A stretch of 64,000 nucleotides of DNA, from the NCBI RefSeq assembly GCF_905147365.1, contig NC_056420.1, positions 12,968,001 to 13,032,000 of the forward strand, in the 5' to 3' direction. The notes under the pieces were generated by a model. The model saw only the letters and a list, made by a program, of their open reading frames with translations. It was not told the origin of the DNA and did no database searches. The stretch comes from Aricia agestis (Eukaryota > Arthropoda > Insecta > Lepidoptera > Lycaenidae). The position numbers and the translations under genes are program-made. Positions within the stretch are counted from its first letter, which is position 1; every line of letters begins with the position of its first letter. Positions 1-10,469 of the stretch are shown here, piece after piece.

Positions 1-27
1 CCAAGCTTCGCTCGGTCAAATAGCTAG
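1..27 (+). mobile_element. 3' end of a HelB Helitron-like element, cut by the window start
   Basis: An imperfect hairpin (CCAAGC, loop TTC, GCTCGG) is followed about 8 bases later by CTAG and then T. This is the classic Helitron 3' end: a short hairpin, then CTRR, inserted before T. The same ending, with a perfect hairpin, closes the element at 12697-12700. Only the terminus is present. Confidence 0.6.
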
Positions 28-28
28 T

Positions 29-228
29 TTTTTTTATATAAAATAAGGGGGCAAACCAGCAAACGTAAAAAAAAGTAGGGTAATAGGGGAGGGTAGGGAT
101 GGGAAGGGAAGGGAATCGGGTAGGGGACGAAACACAGCGCAAGCGCTGTTTCACGCCGGTTTTCTGTGAGAACGTGGTATTTCTCCGGTCGACCCGGCCC
201 ATTCGTGCCGAAGCATGGCTCTCCCACG
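29..228 (-). mobile_element. SINE-1 copy, minus strand
   Basis: Read on the minus strand it begins CGTGGGAGAGCCATGCTTC, runs through a CGCAAGCGCTGTTTC block and a C-rich TACCC-type tract, and ends in GCCCCCTTATTT plus an A run (the T run at 29-35). The part between the TACCC tract and the tail is shortened compared with the copies at 19884 and 20957. It directly abuts the Helitron end at 27. It resembles Metulj-type lepidopteran SINEs as I recall them; that name is unchecked. Confidence 0.65.
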
Positions 229-258
229 TATAAAATATTAAGTTATTATATTATGTTA

Positions 259-470
259 ACAAGATGACGCACGCAACTCTGTTGCGCCAAAATTCGTTTA
301 TCGTGCGGAAACCGTACATTTTCCAGGATAGAAAGTATGCTATGTCCTTCCCCGTGACTCAAAAATTTTTCCATATAATACGAAATTTCAGCATAATCGG
401 TTCAGCGGTTTGGGCGTAAAGAGATAACAGATAGACAGACACTTTGCATTTATAATATCACAGTATGGAT
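259..470 (-). mobile_element. HelA non-autonomous Helitron, near full length
   Basis: The minus strand starts ATCCATACTG and ends with the hairpin CAACAGAGTTGC, then GTGCGTCATCTTG. The last four bases are CTTG rather than CTAG. An internal GACA/GATA run and the block GATTATGCTGAAATTTC match the better preserved copy at 13114-13323. There is no coding capacity, so it depends on an autonomous Helitron elsewhere. Confidence 0.75.
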
Positions 471-1700
471 ATAGATCGTAGTGTTATACTTAATATGTAC
501 AATGGTGCCATTTTTCTCTATCCTTCGGCCATCTTGTTTTTTATGGAAATAGCAATTTATTATAATATAAATTTAGCCTTCCTTTGTTCCTAAGGTTCCC
601 TTTAATTAAAGTAAGTTCGAGATGATGACTATACAATTTCTGCGTAAACATTTAACGAGAAACGGGAATCGCCGACAACAAATTGTTAGCCCTTTTTTCG
701 GAAGCCCTAATGATTTTAATAACGGCATCTAGCCCTTGGGCGAACATTTGAGATAAAGATTTTCGGGGCCTCTCAGTACCAAATAATTGTATAAATCCTT
801 ATTATTGAATTCCATTTCGACTTGAATCCATTATCATTATAGGAATTTAGGCAATATTAATTCAGAGATAGAAATTAATAAGTTCAACTCATAAGTTAGA
901 TTTAGAAATTCTATCTATTGAAACGAAGTTCCTTATCGCGCGTTGCGAAAGGGGGCTAGACGGAAAAAGTTGTAACGATACTTTTTGACCGACACTTATT
1001 TAGTACCTGCGAAGTAGGGGCAAAGGGCGTTGATGTGGTGATGACGTCAACTGGAAATTTAAAATTCTACCATTCCTCTATGGCGGGATTTTCTTATAAA
1101 TTCGTTCCATCTGGATGTCCCTTGACACCTCTCAAGTTTTTTTTTATAATCAGACTCGACGATCGGGCGGATTGTCAGTTTTTGAAGTGAAAACTTTTCT
1201 TTTGAGATGGATAAAAAATGAGACACGTGACCAGATCGTAAATTCGTGAAACCGGAGTTGGATACCTGCCAGGTGTGCCAACACTGCTGAGCTTGGTCCA
1301 ATTTGCAGCTATTTATTTATTTTTATTGTCATTATTTTATTGTAATATAATTATCATAATTTAAGTTTTTTTGTATCTTATAGTAGTAATAGCTGCAAAT
1401 AAATTTATAATTATTCTATTTTATTCTAAAACGAAGGGAGAGAAGAACACGGGCGAGATGCGATTTAGAAGAGAAAGAATCTTACTACTACTGTTCCTGC
1501 TGTTTCGTTTTCACTTCTGTCGGAACTCCCCTGGCTAAGTGTCTGGAGAAAAAATGGAGAAAATTTTTTTTTGATGTTTGAAAAAAGTGAAGTGATAATT
1601 ATTATCATTATGGTTTATGACCTTCTTTTTCATGACGTGACCTTGAAATTTCTCTCTCATCGTGTCTAAAGAAGTTTCACTTCAAAAAGTATCAAAATAA
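471..1700. other. No recognised feature
   Basis: A+T-rich sequence. A 13-base word, GCAGCTATTTATT, near 1304 is partly echoed near 1391. The 80-residue open frame at 1059-1301 (minus) has no family resemblance and no start or splice context that I would trust. Confidence 0.4.
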
Positions 1701-1712
1701 ATTGTCTCATGC

Positions 1713-1886
1713 TGCGTTTCCATCCTTGCCAGTTGCCAATCATGCTTGCCAAGCCTTGGCACCGTGTGAACGCGTCGCAAGTGCTTGCCGCAAATGCCCT
1801 TTGATCTGTGTCCAAAAACCGGTCCACTACACCAGATCGGATACAAGCATCCACAAGCTCACGCAAGCCAAGCCAGATGGAAGCTA
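1713..1886. repeat. Possible small MITE with weak inverted ends
   Basis: The segment is more G+C-rich than its surroundings. It starts GTTTCCATCCTTGCC and ends GCCAGATGGAAGC, which are loosely inverted. It is open in two overlapping frames, but these encode nothing recognisable. No clear TSD is visible. Confidence 0.25.
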
Positions 1887-2295
1887 CTATAATTTTTCTC
1901 AAGTGTAGCCCCGTTATAAAACAAATCGCGAACAACAAGGGCATATGGCGGTCCCGACGATCCCTGGGGCGCGACTCATGAATAACCCGGTTATTGGACG
2001 CCCGGCTATAATTCCAATCTTACGGAGAATTCAAATGTCGAATCCTGAAAACGGGAGTCATTGTTAGGGTGAAGTCATATTGCAATACTAGGCGATGACT
2101 TTTTACATAAAGAAGCATTCAAAACTGATCGTTATTTACTATACAGGAAGATACATAAGTACTACATTTTGGTATGGAAATTATTTCAAAAGAAATCATT
2201 ACCCTTACTTTTGTAGGCGGATAAAACGCATGGTTGTCGTTAAATGAATTTTGATCGAAACAAGTTGCGGAAAATATTAGTTCTAACATTTTAAA

Positions 2296-2390
2296 TCCGA
2301 AAGTATGGCTGTCTGTCTGTCCGTTAAAATTTAATGTAGAGATACTTTGACATAGTATACTTTTTGTCCCGGAAAAGTGTACGATACGAG
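2296..2390 (+). mobile_element. HelA fragment
   Basis: It contains CGAAAGTATGGCTGTCTGTCTG and then AGATACTTTGACATAG and TTTTGTCCCGGAAAA, the head and middle of HelA. The CCGATTTTGCTGAAATTTGG block has been lost and there is no 3' hairpin. It is an old, internally deleted copy. Confidence 0.6.
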
Positions 2391-2429
2391 TACAATTACT
2401 TGTACTATTATCTATTCTGTGGTACAATT

Positions 2430-2669
2430 GAGGTGCCGGTTGGCAGCGGACGACATAAAGCAACCGCAGACGACGTGTCCCAGCGACACTATAGAGTGCT
2501 TAGTCAAGTTGAATTCGCTAGTTTCGATAACGACTATGTCAAAAATGTATCCAAACTAGCGAATTCAACTTGACTGAGCACTCTGGTTTGTATGTATTTC
2601 TATGAAATACCCTCCGCAGCTAGCGACACGAAGCTAGCGACACATTCATAGAAATACATATAGTAGAGG
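2430..2669. mobile_element. Foldback element with a nested 92-bp palindrome
   Basis: The left arm (GGTGCCGGTTGGCAGCGG, then CAGACGACGTGTC) matches the fuller copy at 47021-47221. A 92-bp insert (2493-2584) interrupts it; the host sequence resumes at GGTTTGTATGTATTTC. The centre carries AGCTAGCGACACGAAGCTAGCG. The opposite arm may be the detached segment at 3086-3147 (ACGACACGTCGTCTGC), in which case about 400 bases were inserted between them. That join is inference. Confidence 0.5.
2493..2584. repeat. Nested 92-bp palindromic MITE
   Basis: The ends AGAGTGCTTAGTCAAGTTG and its near-complement CAACTTGACTGAGCACTCT frame an inner pair GAATTCGCTAGTTT / AAACTAGCGAATTC. The arms are about 34 bp. 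A related core lies at 14764-14806. The host copy at 47021 lacks this insert, which supports its being a separate insertion. Confidence 0.6.
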
Positions 2670-3085
2670 AGGGTAGCCTGCTATTTTTGTAGTCACTCGA
2701 GCGTCATGGAGACCTAGTAGGTTTTTTACATTAGGTAAAGCTGATAAAAAAAAATAATAAGAGCGTTTTTTTATTTTAGCGGTGGGTTCAGAAACTGCAG
2801 TCATTTTAAAGTTTTGAAAAAGAAAATATATTCCGAAAATTGCTTATTTAGGTAAATAATTATAAATCGTCAGTGCTTTACATGGAACATTCTTTGGGGT
2901 ATACTAAACATATCTTAATCTGACAGATCCGACGACATTTCAATATAATTATTTTTTTTACCCACCACGTGAGAAATGTGATTTCTATACCATGATATAG
3001 ACACATGTCGGAAGCCTATGCAAGCTTAATCTGACACGCTCGAGCTACTCCCGAAATCCCCTCTTCCCCTCTTCAACTAATAGAA

Positions 3086-3147
3086 ACCAGTCGTGTAGCG
3101 ACGACACGTCGTCTGCTGCCGCTTCATGTAGCCGGCATTATACCTTT
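3086..3147. repeat. Detached arm of the 47021-type foldback element
   Basis: It holds ACCAGTCGTGTAGCG, ACGACACGTCGTCTGCTG and CTTCATGTAGCCGGC, close to the arm seen at 47161-47200. It may be the right end of the element that starts at 2430, or an independent fragment. Confidence 0.45.
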
Positions 3148-3365
3148 ACTCGTTAATTATGACCACCTGAAGTTGATAACTGACGGTTTATTTCACTGAC
3201 GTCACTTTCATTCCCATTACGATTAATAACCATTTAACTCATTTGCTGAGTGGAGATAATAGCTTTTAAATTTTATAATTTTCGTGATATACGACTGAAA
3301 ATGAATCCCAAATATTTGAGTTGCTAATAAATGATTATTTGGAAATGTATTTCCTGCTGCTACGC

Positions 3366-3407
3366 ACGAACAAAATTAACCCTATTTATAGGGTTAATTT
3401 TGTTCGT
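3366..3407. repeat. Perfect 20-bp hairpin, 2-nt loop
   Basis: ACGAACAAAATTAACCCTAT is followed by TT and its exact reverse complement. It is the first of three hairpins within 190 bp. No known element end is seen around it. Confidence 0.85.
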
Positions 3408-3438
3408 ACTTTAGGAAAGTGTTAAGTACGTAAGTACA

Positions 3439-3470
3439 AGTATTAAGGGCACTTTAGTGCCCTTAATACT
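3439..3470. repeat. Perfect 15-bp hairpin, 2-nt loop
   Basis: AGTATTAAGGGCACT is followed by TT and its exact reverse complement, AGTGCCCTTAATACT. The arm and loop design matches the hairpin 32 bp upstream, but the sequence differs. Confidence 0.85.
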
Positions 3471-3519
3471 TTCAAACAAAAAAGAACTAAAAGAAAAAAG
3501 AATACTTTCAGAAAAAAAA

Positions 3520-3551
3520 GAACCGTTTTCAAATGTTATTGAAAACGGTTC
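3520..3551. repeat. Perfect 13-bp hairpin
   Basis: GAACCGTTTTCAA, six bases, then TTGAAAACGGTTC. An A-rich stretch (3474-3520) separates it from the previous hairpin. Confidence 0.8.
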
Positions 3552-4008
3552 AGCAGTTTAAAGGTTATCAATATTATCTTTATAATAATTGAAGTATAGA
3601 CACAATATAAAGTTATTTTAAGTTAAAACTTTTTTGTCATTATAACTGTTTCTAAAGTATAATATATTTCGTTGTCTAACTTTGTCCTTCTTTCAAGATC
3701 ACTCAAGATGTAAAGAAACTTATTTTTTCGGCTCAAAGCTTTTAGATAATGATATTATAAATTTATTAAGATAACATCTTCGGAGACAAATAAGATCCAG
3801 AAAATGGATGTTGTTAACAAGACTAAAGTTTTGGTTTCAGTTTAAACAGAAGCGTGATGATAGAAATTTTCAGTGAAAAGTGTATTCTTTTGTGTAGATA
3901 ATAAAGATGAATTTTTAAACGGGTAATGTATAAAATTATAAATGTTTATATACGGGCTGATCGGACTGATCGCAGACCGACCTGACCGGTTAGAAAGCAG
4001 TTAAAATT

Positions 4009-4622
4009 AAAACAAACCAACTTCAAAATTCCCAATTTCAAAAACTTCTAAGCCGATATTAATGAAACTTACAGTATTCCATCAATTGAACAATACCTAG
4101 TTCAACAAAAAAAGAATTACTAAAATCCGACTTGTTGTTCCGGAGATAATATTTACACAAACATAAAAACATACATACACTTTTGAAAGGCACATATTTT
4201 GTTCAGATGCTGATATTGATTAACATATTATACGAATACAAAAATAAAAAAAATAAAAAATATCCACAGCCAGGCCTACAGGGTGTAACAAAAATAAGTG
4301 ATAATACTTTAGGGTGTGTACGTGTTCCTTGTAGAGAGTTCACTGTGAAAGTAGCAGCGCTGAAAGACCAAAAATTTTTTTCACTTTTGTATGGGGAAAC
4401 TCGTGACGCTCGGGCCGTTGCCCATACAAAAGTGAAAATTTTTTTTCGTCTTTCAGCACTGCTACTTTCACAGTGAACTCTCTACAAGGAACACGTACAC
4501 ACCCTAAAGTATTATCACTTATTTTTGTTACACCCTGTATAACCTCCTCGTTTTTTGGAAGTCAGCTAAAAAATAGGCAGTTCTGGAAATCTGGAAAGTC
4601 GAATTAATAACCTCATTTTTAG
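4009..4622 (+). mobile_element. Rep-Q interspersed repeat split by a TA-MITE
   Basis: The left part (CCAACTTCAAAATT, then CCGGAGATAATATTTACAC, then GTTCAGATGCTGATATTG) and the right part (TCGAATTAATAACCTC) are the two portions of a repeat also seen at 23821, 39577 and 52333. In those copies the parts are contiguous. The TA-MITE at 4279-4537 lies between them, so it is the younger insertion. The superfamily of Rep-Q is not clear. Confidence 0.65.
4279..4537. mobile_element. TA-MITE, full-length foldback
   Basis: It starts CAGGGTGTAACAAAAATAAG and ends with the reverse complement. Arms of over 100 bp are nearly perfect, around a small centre (ACTCGTGACGCTCGGGCC). It is flanked by TA on both sides (4277-4278, 4538-4539), the Tc1/mariner signature. 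There is no transposase. Six or more relatives occur in this window. Confidence 0.85.
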
Positions 4623-4639
4623 GTCAATTTGTATTTTTA

Positions 4640-6600
4640 CGTTTCAATATTTTACAGTATGTTGAAACTGTTTGGAGTTGGACATGTTTTAGCCGTATTC
4701 CATATTCAATATTTAACAGCTGTTCTGTTTGTCGAATATTTAATTACACTTGTCAACATTCAAATTAATTGATTTTTCGATGCAAAAAGATTTGAGTGAT
4801 TTGTAAAATTGATGTAAAATGGCAATTTTATTACGAAATTGACATTTTTGATGTAAAATTAATTTTACTTTGAATGTTAAATTTTTAAAATATGTTTGGC
4901 TTTTGAGGTTACAATGTTTGAAAGACCTATACTTTTTGAACAGAGTTTAGGCATAAAGTTAATTGTTATTAGTTCCATGTCCTTAAAATCATTCTCACTC
5001 AACACATTAACTAAGTGACATTGTCTGAAAACATAAGCGTGTGTTGCGTTTTAGGAATGATAAGACATAGGCACAATAGACATAACTACCAGTAGTTCGA
5101 CTGCAAAGAGACGGACAGGTTTCAATATCAGTCAAATTCGTCGGGTTTCACTAGGATTATGAACGGAATGTGCCTCGCGCTGGCTGATATAATTTATTTT
5201 TTAATATTTAAAATAAAGATTTCAAAATTGGATTCTGACAATTTTAATCGCATGTGCCAAAACACAAACAACAGTACGGCCAAAGGGGAACACGTCCAGC
5301 GAATATGTCATAGTTTTAAATTCGTAGGTAACAAGTTAACAACCCTAGCGACGATTTTCGTCATAATACGTCAAATTTAAAAATTTCAACATCAGTTCTA
5401 AGTCGGCATACTCTATCATTCTGTCTACTCTGACATAGGTTTAAAGGAGTGAGCACACTGAGACGGGCCGTGCCGGGGCTCAGCGTGCCGGGGCTCATCG
5501 CAAAAATCCGCCTCCATACAATTTGTATGGAAGCGGAAAGTGATAGATTTAGGTTAAGCTCATATTATTATATATGTTACGCTCAAAGACCGAAATCGCT
5601 CAATGAGCGAAAAAATGGCTCACAACGCGTTGTAGTCACAGTGAAACAGCCACGTCGCGAAATTCACGTCGTGGCTCTAATAAAAACTTATCTTAGTTCA
5701 AAACCCTAAAAAATTCAAATGGGGATTAAATTATGTAGTTAATGAAATTGTCGATATTGTGGCGTGTGTTTCAAATAAAAGTAAGTAAATATAGGGAGCC
5801 GATACTAAAGGTATGCTTGAATTTTAATAAATCGGTATTACTTTGGAAGCTGATATCATGAGTATAATAAACAAAAATTGTAATTTAATAACGGGGAAAG
5901 AAATGTTCATATACTGAATATTATTGCTGTATTTTTATTCTAATTTTGTAGCTTTTAAATTATGAGTTTTAAGGCTCTAAAAACGGTAAACGGGAGCGCC
6001 TTAATATTTTTGTGCGAATTTACAATTACTATGTTACTTTTAGTAGGCTAGTAACTTTTAGGACTTAGTTTTACGTCGCAGTTAAGCACTTGTGTATGTC
6101 GCACAAAAAAAATGTTGATTTATGAATGCAGTCATGTTCTTTAGATCATTTAGAACATGATTACATACAATACGACGTATTTTTTTAAATCGTGGGATGA
6201 TACACATTATATGCTTATCAGCGTCCAATCAAAGTAAGTTCGTAAAATATACTGGAAGTTGAAATTGATTGAAAAAGGATTACAGCTTTATATAGTCATC
6301 ATATTATTATAAGACATAATGATAATATTGATAAAGTGATGATTCTAGTGATAACGATTCTCCCACCTCCTTACATTAATAAAAAATACACTCTGTTGGT
6401 GTGTCAATTTTGTTACTACTGTGTTAAATTGAGACATTACCGAAAATGTTTTGTTATTGTCTGAGATGCGACCATTTCCTTGTCAATCACAGGGACATTT
6501 TACTAATTATTTTCTTATTTAAATTAATACAGACCTGCTCACTGGCCAAGCTGATAATAATGAACAATACCCAATATAAAACCATTGTAAAACATTTAAA
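4640..6600. other. Mostly unrecognised intergenic sequence
   Basis: A+T-rich. Near 5450-5535 a short GC-rich patch contains a 15-base doublet (GTGCCGGGGCTCAGC / GTGCCGGGGCTCATC), probably an eroded MITE end. Open frames at 5159-5380 and 5449-5709 look like chance. Confidence 0.4.
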
Positions 6601-6811
6601 GTGAACATTTTAAATTCATTTATAAAGGACACGTTCCCGATACGAGCGGGAAGGATTTTTTTTCAGCAAATTCGTTCGTTACAGCAAACACGTATAATTG
6701 CTGTACCTGACAAAGAACCGACAGTCTATAAGTGGTTTTACAACGCACGACATCGATACGATATCGTCGCAGTAAGTTCTGCTTTGTACCAAAAGTTGCA
6801 ACATTACAACA

Positions 6812-7146
6812 TTTTTTTTTTTTTTTTAAGAGCCTATGCTGTCCCACTGCTGGGCAAAGGCCTCCCCCAAGTCCTTCCATTCATCCCGATCCATCGCCAC
6901 CGTCGGCCAACCTGGCTTGTATGTGTCAAGTTCATCGCGCCATCTTTTGCGAGGTCGACCGCGGCGGCGTCGTCCATCATCAGGTACCCAGTCTGTGGCG
7001 ATCTTTGCCCAGCGGTCAGGATGCATACGGCTAATATGACCCGCCCAATCCCATTTCAGTTTGGCAGCCTTTATGCCTATGTCTGTTATACCAGTTTTGG
7101 AACGCAGCGTGCTATTTCTTATTCTATCTGTTAGTCTTACTCCCAA
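6812..7146 (-). pseudogene. RTE-type LINE, C-terminal tail of the ORF (5'-truncated copy)
   Basis: On the minus strand an open stretch of 106 codons ends QQWDSIGS and stop, followed at once by poly(A) (the T run 6812-6827). It contains WAGHISRMHPDRW and RRGRPRKRWRDEL, the conserved C-terminal end of RTE-clade reverse transcriptases downstream of the RT domain. The endonuclease and RT are missing, so this is a dead 5'-truncated insertion. A stop directly abutting the tail, with no 3' UTR, is usual for RTE elements. Confidence 0.8.
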
Positions 7147-7370
7147 CTACTCCATTACAACATACTAAACTCTTACTACATTACAACATACTAAAAGTTA
7201 AAATAATATAATTATAACACAGTATGTGTTATAAGTGTTCATAATAATTATGTACACAACTACACTATCATGGTAAAAAGCATTTCCTGTATTCTTAATG
7301 TATGAGCCACGAAATGTAATCTATTATAGCTAGTATACTTACCTGTTTCGAGAAGATATTCGGTGTGGTA

Positions 7371-7676
7371 TATTTTTTGTGAAATAAGGGGGCAAACGAG
7401 CAAACGGGTCCCCTGATGGAAAGCAACTTCTGTCGTCCATGGACACTCGCAACATTAGAAGAGCTGCAGGTCTGAGGGAATAGGGTAATAGAGTATGGGG
7501 GGTAAGGAAGGAAATAAGGGACGGTAGGGTAGGGTAGGGGATGGGGCCCCTCCGGTTAACTCACTCACTCGGCGAAACACAGCGCAAGCGCTGTTTCACG
7601 CCGCGGGTTTTCTGTGAGCCCGTGGCATTCCTCCGGTCAAGCCGGCCCATTCGTGTCGAAGCATGGCTCTCCTGCA
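7371..7676 (-). mobile_element. SINE-1 copy, minus strand, full length
   Basis: Minus-strand order: GGAGAGCCATGCTTC head, GCGCTTGCGCTGTG block, a C-rich CCCTACCC tract, TGCGAGTGTCCATGG-like body, and CAGGGGACCCGTTTGCTCG before the tail. Compared with other copies it has point changes and a GC-rich insertion in the CACGCCG block. The 183-base open frame inside it is not a gene. Confidence 0.7.
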
Positions 7677-7679
7677 TAA

Positions 7680-8126
7680 AAATGATTTCTAAATTCTTCT
7701 TTTTAAAACTCGAAAACTGCTGAACTAACTTAGCTAATTTTAGTCTTCAAATAATCGTGGAAGGTAAACACAAGAAAATAAAGTCAAATAAGAGTACAAA
7801 AAATAAACATAATATCGTATCGCACTCTCTAAAGAGGAGTTAATAAAAAAGTCACTAGAGGAAAAACGTGCGCACTCATGACGAAGAAACATTTTAATTT
7901 TCCGAACATACATTTAGTTTGTTTTACAACTTGAAAATTTTGCATTTTTTTCCACTTATACCCAGGAATATGCTTTAAGTTGCGGCAACTGGAGATCAGA
8001 AAATTAGTTTTGCTGTAACTCATTTAGGGAAGTGGGATCGTTATAATTATGTCAACTGGTATGTTTTATACCTCGCGTTATAAATCTTTGGCGCATGATA
8101 ACATTATTTACAGGAAAGTATAACAC
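7680..8126. other. No recognised feature
   Basis: A+T-rich. The 64-codon frame at 7829-8023 (minus) has no recognisable motif. Confidence 0.35.
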
Positions 8127-8135
8127 GGGTTAGAC

Positions 8136-8442
8136 CCCCCTGGTCCCCAATCTTTTTCAGCCTGCGGCGCACTTACAAGTCAATATTTTGTCACGGTGCC
8201 CTACTTTACCTAGCTATTACAAAAAATTCATAAATAAACACCTTTAATGATTATAGCTAGGTTAAGCAGATAAATAATAATAAACAAATATTTAGTCATC
8301 TGCCTGCTTTGTATAATTATTATAATAATTTTATTTTATAACATTTGTGGTTATGGATAATGATAGAAGATCGACTCACGGCGCCCCTCTTGCCTTTCCA
8401 CGGCGCACCAGGGCGCCGCGGCGCACAGCTTGGGAACCCCTG
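8136..8442. mobile_element. hAT-like MITE with 8-9 bp TSD
   Basis: The right end GGGAACCCCTG is the reverse complement of CAGGGGTTCCC, a common hAT terminus. Near both ends there are matching GCGGCGCAC / GCGCCGCGGCGC stretches. GGGTTAGAC flanks it on both sides (8127-8135 and 8442-8450); eight of these bases (GGTTAGAC) form a clean hAT-size duplication. Internal sequence is A+T-rich and non-coding. Confidence 0.75.
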
Positions 8443-8629
8443 GGTTAGACTGAATTTAATGAAAATTAGGTTGTTTAGACTCTCCACAGTGTTTTAATTT
8501 ATGTTGACAAAAATAACCTTGTCATATAGTGTCACGTGTTTAATTGCACGGTATACGTAAAATACAAATTGGTAGCATTACAACCGTCCATACTGAGCCT
8601 TGGTGTACTAGTACTGTTAGTTACGTTAA

Positions 8630-9047
8630 GGTGACGCCGCGTTAAAGTAAAAACCGCGTTGGATATGTTTCAGATTACTTGTTTTCTATGAGAGGCCGGC
8701 CCGGCGCCTAATTTTAAATTACGCGACAAAAACCATTTTGTCGCGTAATTTAAAAACCATAAATACATTTCATATCAGCTATGGGCAAATTAAAGTGTAT
8801 GCTTGAACCAATTTATGTACAAATTTTGGAAGCTTAAATCCTCCTCTGTTGACAAAATAGGAATCCCTTTTTACAGAGGTCTTTTTGATTGGTTATTCTG
8901 TGTTATAAAAGTTGACAAATCGTGTTATGCTATGGCTATTTAAAAGACAAAGATATGATGAATACTGACAATGAACTTTAATTTCTTAGCTTCAGTCATT
9001 GTTGAGAAAAATCGATATCGCTACAGCCAAATTATCAAGGCGTCGCC
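8630..9047. mobile_element. TTAA-MITE, copy 1
   Basis: It begins GGTGACGCCGCGTTAAAG and ends ATCAAGGCGTCGCC, with TTAA on both sides (8626-8629, 9048-9051). TTAA duplication suggests piggyBac; a PIF/Harbinger-type TTA or TAA site cannot be excluded. Inside, a 20-bp hairpin at 8711-8756 (TTTTAAATTACGCGACAAAA and its complement) exists only in part in the copies at 18140 and 25244. Confidence 0.75.
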
Positions 9048-9370
9048 TTAAATCATAATTTGAAACAGAGTATGAGTAATATTCACAGTTAAATGGTCTC
9101 GAAATAACTAACATTGTAATAAACAGACGAAATCAAAAATATTCTGAAACTATTTTAATAAATAAAATGGACTTGTCGAAAATTGGAATTCTCAAAATTT
9201 TCAATATTATGAATAAAATAGTTTGACTGATGTTTAAATATTTCAGACAAATATTTTAATATGAATTTTATAATAATGCACCCATGATATTATGTTATTG
9301 AAATTTTAGAAGAAATTGAAATTTACCGACGCGAAATAATATTGCACAATTTAAAAGTAGGTACATAATT

Positions 9371-9500
9371 AGTTTTGCCGCGCGATGCTACCCGCGGTTT
9401 ATTAAGGAAAAACTAATTGTGATATTTTCCTACGGTAAAAAGTAGCCTATGTGTTAATCCAGGGTGTCAACTAACTCCATACCAAATTTTATTAATATAC
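9371..9500 (-). mobile_element. HelE Helitron-like fragment
   Basis: TTTTGCCGCGCGATGC, CTACCCGCGG and AGTAGCCTATGTGTTAATCC recur in HelE. The last of these is shared with 33362-33531. The 5' head is missing. Confidence 0.5.
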
Positions 9501-9636
9501 AAAGTCACAAACTTCATAGTATTAGTGTGATTAAAGACGAAATGTAATAGAAAAGTAATGCATCTAAACACTGTTTATAATAATACAATCGTTTATTGAA
9601 ATGATTATAATAATATTATATTATAATAATATAACA

Positions 9637-9953
9637 CTAGCTGTCCCGGAAAACGTTGTTTTGCCGTATAAAGTATTTCACCCGTATTATTATTTTATTG
9701 AAGTGACTAAATAAGTATGTCACCATGGTAACATCCATCGCTATCCCGTCGCGCAAAAAATGGTCGCCGTCAGTCTTGAGTTGTAAGAATTTACTATTAT
9801 TTATTAAAAAAATGCACTTATCAATATAAAAAGTACCCAGTAGCCAATTCTCAGACTTACTAAATCTGCATATAAAATTTGATAAAAATTAGTAAAGCCG
9901 TTTCGGAGGAGTACGGTGACTAACATTGTGACACGAGAATTTTATATATAAGA
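9637..9953 (-). mobile_element. HelC Helitron, first of a back-to-back pair
   Basis: On the minus strand it starts TCTTATATATAAAATTC and ends GGGACAGCTAG, with a hairpin AAAAC..GTTTT before the terminus. At 317 bp it is longer than its neighbour because of an A+T-rich internal segment. Its 5' end touches the 3' CTAG of the next copy with no spacer. Confidence 0.65.
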
Positions 9954-10100
9954 CTAGGTGTCCCGGTGAACGTCGTGTCACTTTAAAACCTTCCCTGGAC
10001 TTCTACAAATATTTTAAGACTAAAATTAGCCCAATCCGTTCAGCCGTTTTCGAGTTTTAGCGTGACTAACACAATTGAAAATCCATTTTATATATATAGA
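9954..10100 (-). mobile_element. HelC Helitron, second of the pair
   Basis: The minus strand starts TCTATATATATAAAATGG and ends in a GTGACACGACGTTCAC stem-loop followed by CGGGACACCTAG. At 147 bp it is close to the copy at 49577-49714. Confidence 0.7.
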
Positions 10101-10401
10101 TAATATAAATTGCATAAACTTTAAAATTAAACTTTATTTCCTGGGGCGTATTTATTCAACGTATTTCAACATCCTCACTAGCCATCTTGTAAAATATTAA
10201 AAAGCCAGACGCAGAAGCTTGCTTCCTATATAAAAATTAATAAAGTTGTGAGGCCAGGGGCGGTACATCCCGTAGTCGGTTGAAGACTTAATTAAAAACC
10301 TTCGTAGACCCGTGATAAACGATACGGGGGGAAGAACTAGCCGGGAAAATGAATTGGCAGTGTATGTTTATTGGTTTTAGGTGTAATACATACTAACATA
10401 A

Positions 10402-10462
10402 ATGTGGAAGTGTGTTTGTCTGATATCTATTCACGCTCAAACCGCTGAACCGATTTTTCTAG
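10402..10462 (+). mobile_element. HelA fragment (head and middle)
   Basis: GGAAGTGTGTTTGTCTG and CACGCTCAAACCGCTGAACC are diagnostic of HelA. Nothing of the 3' half remains. Confidence 0.55.
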
Positions 10463-10469
10463 TTTTTGC

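Noticed and set aside
29..47. TATAAAAT before and after the SINE at 29-228 as an 8-bp TSD
   Set aside because: The left occurrence is part of the SINE's own TTTATATAAAATAAGGGG end, so the match is probably coincidental.
1666..1944. 92-codon minus-strand gene (and overlapping plus frame)
   Set aside because: Both strands open over a GC-richer patch with weak inverted ends. No motif.
6601..7134. 177-codon plus-strand frame
   Set aside because: It overlaps the RTE C-terminal remnant, whose true frame is on the minus strand and has family motifs.
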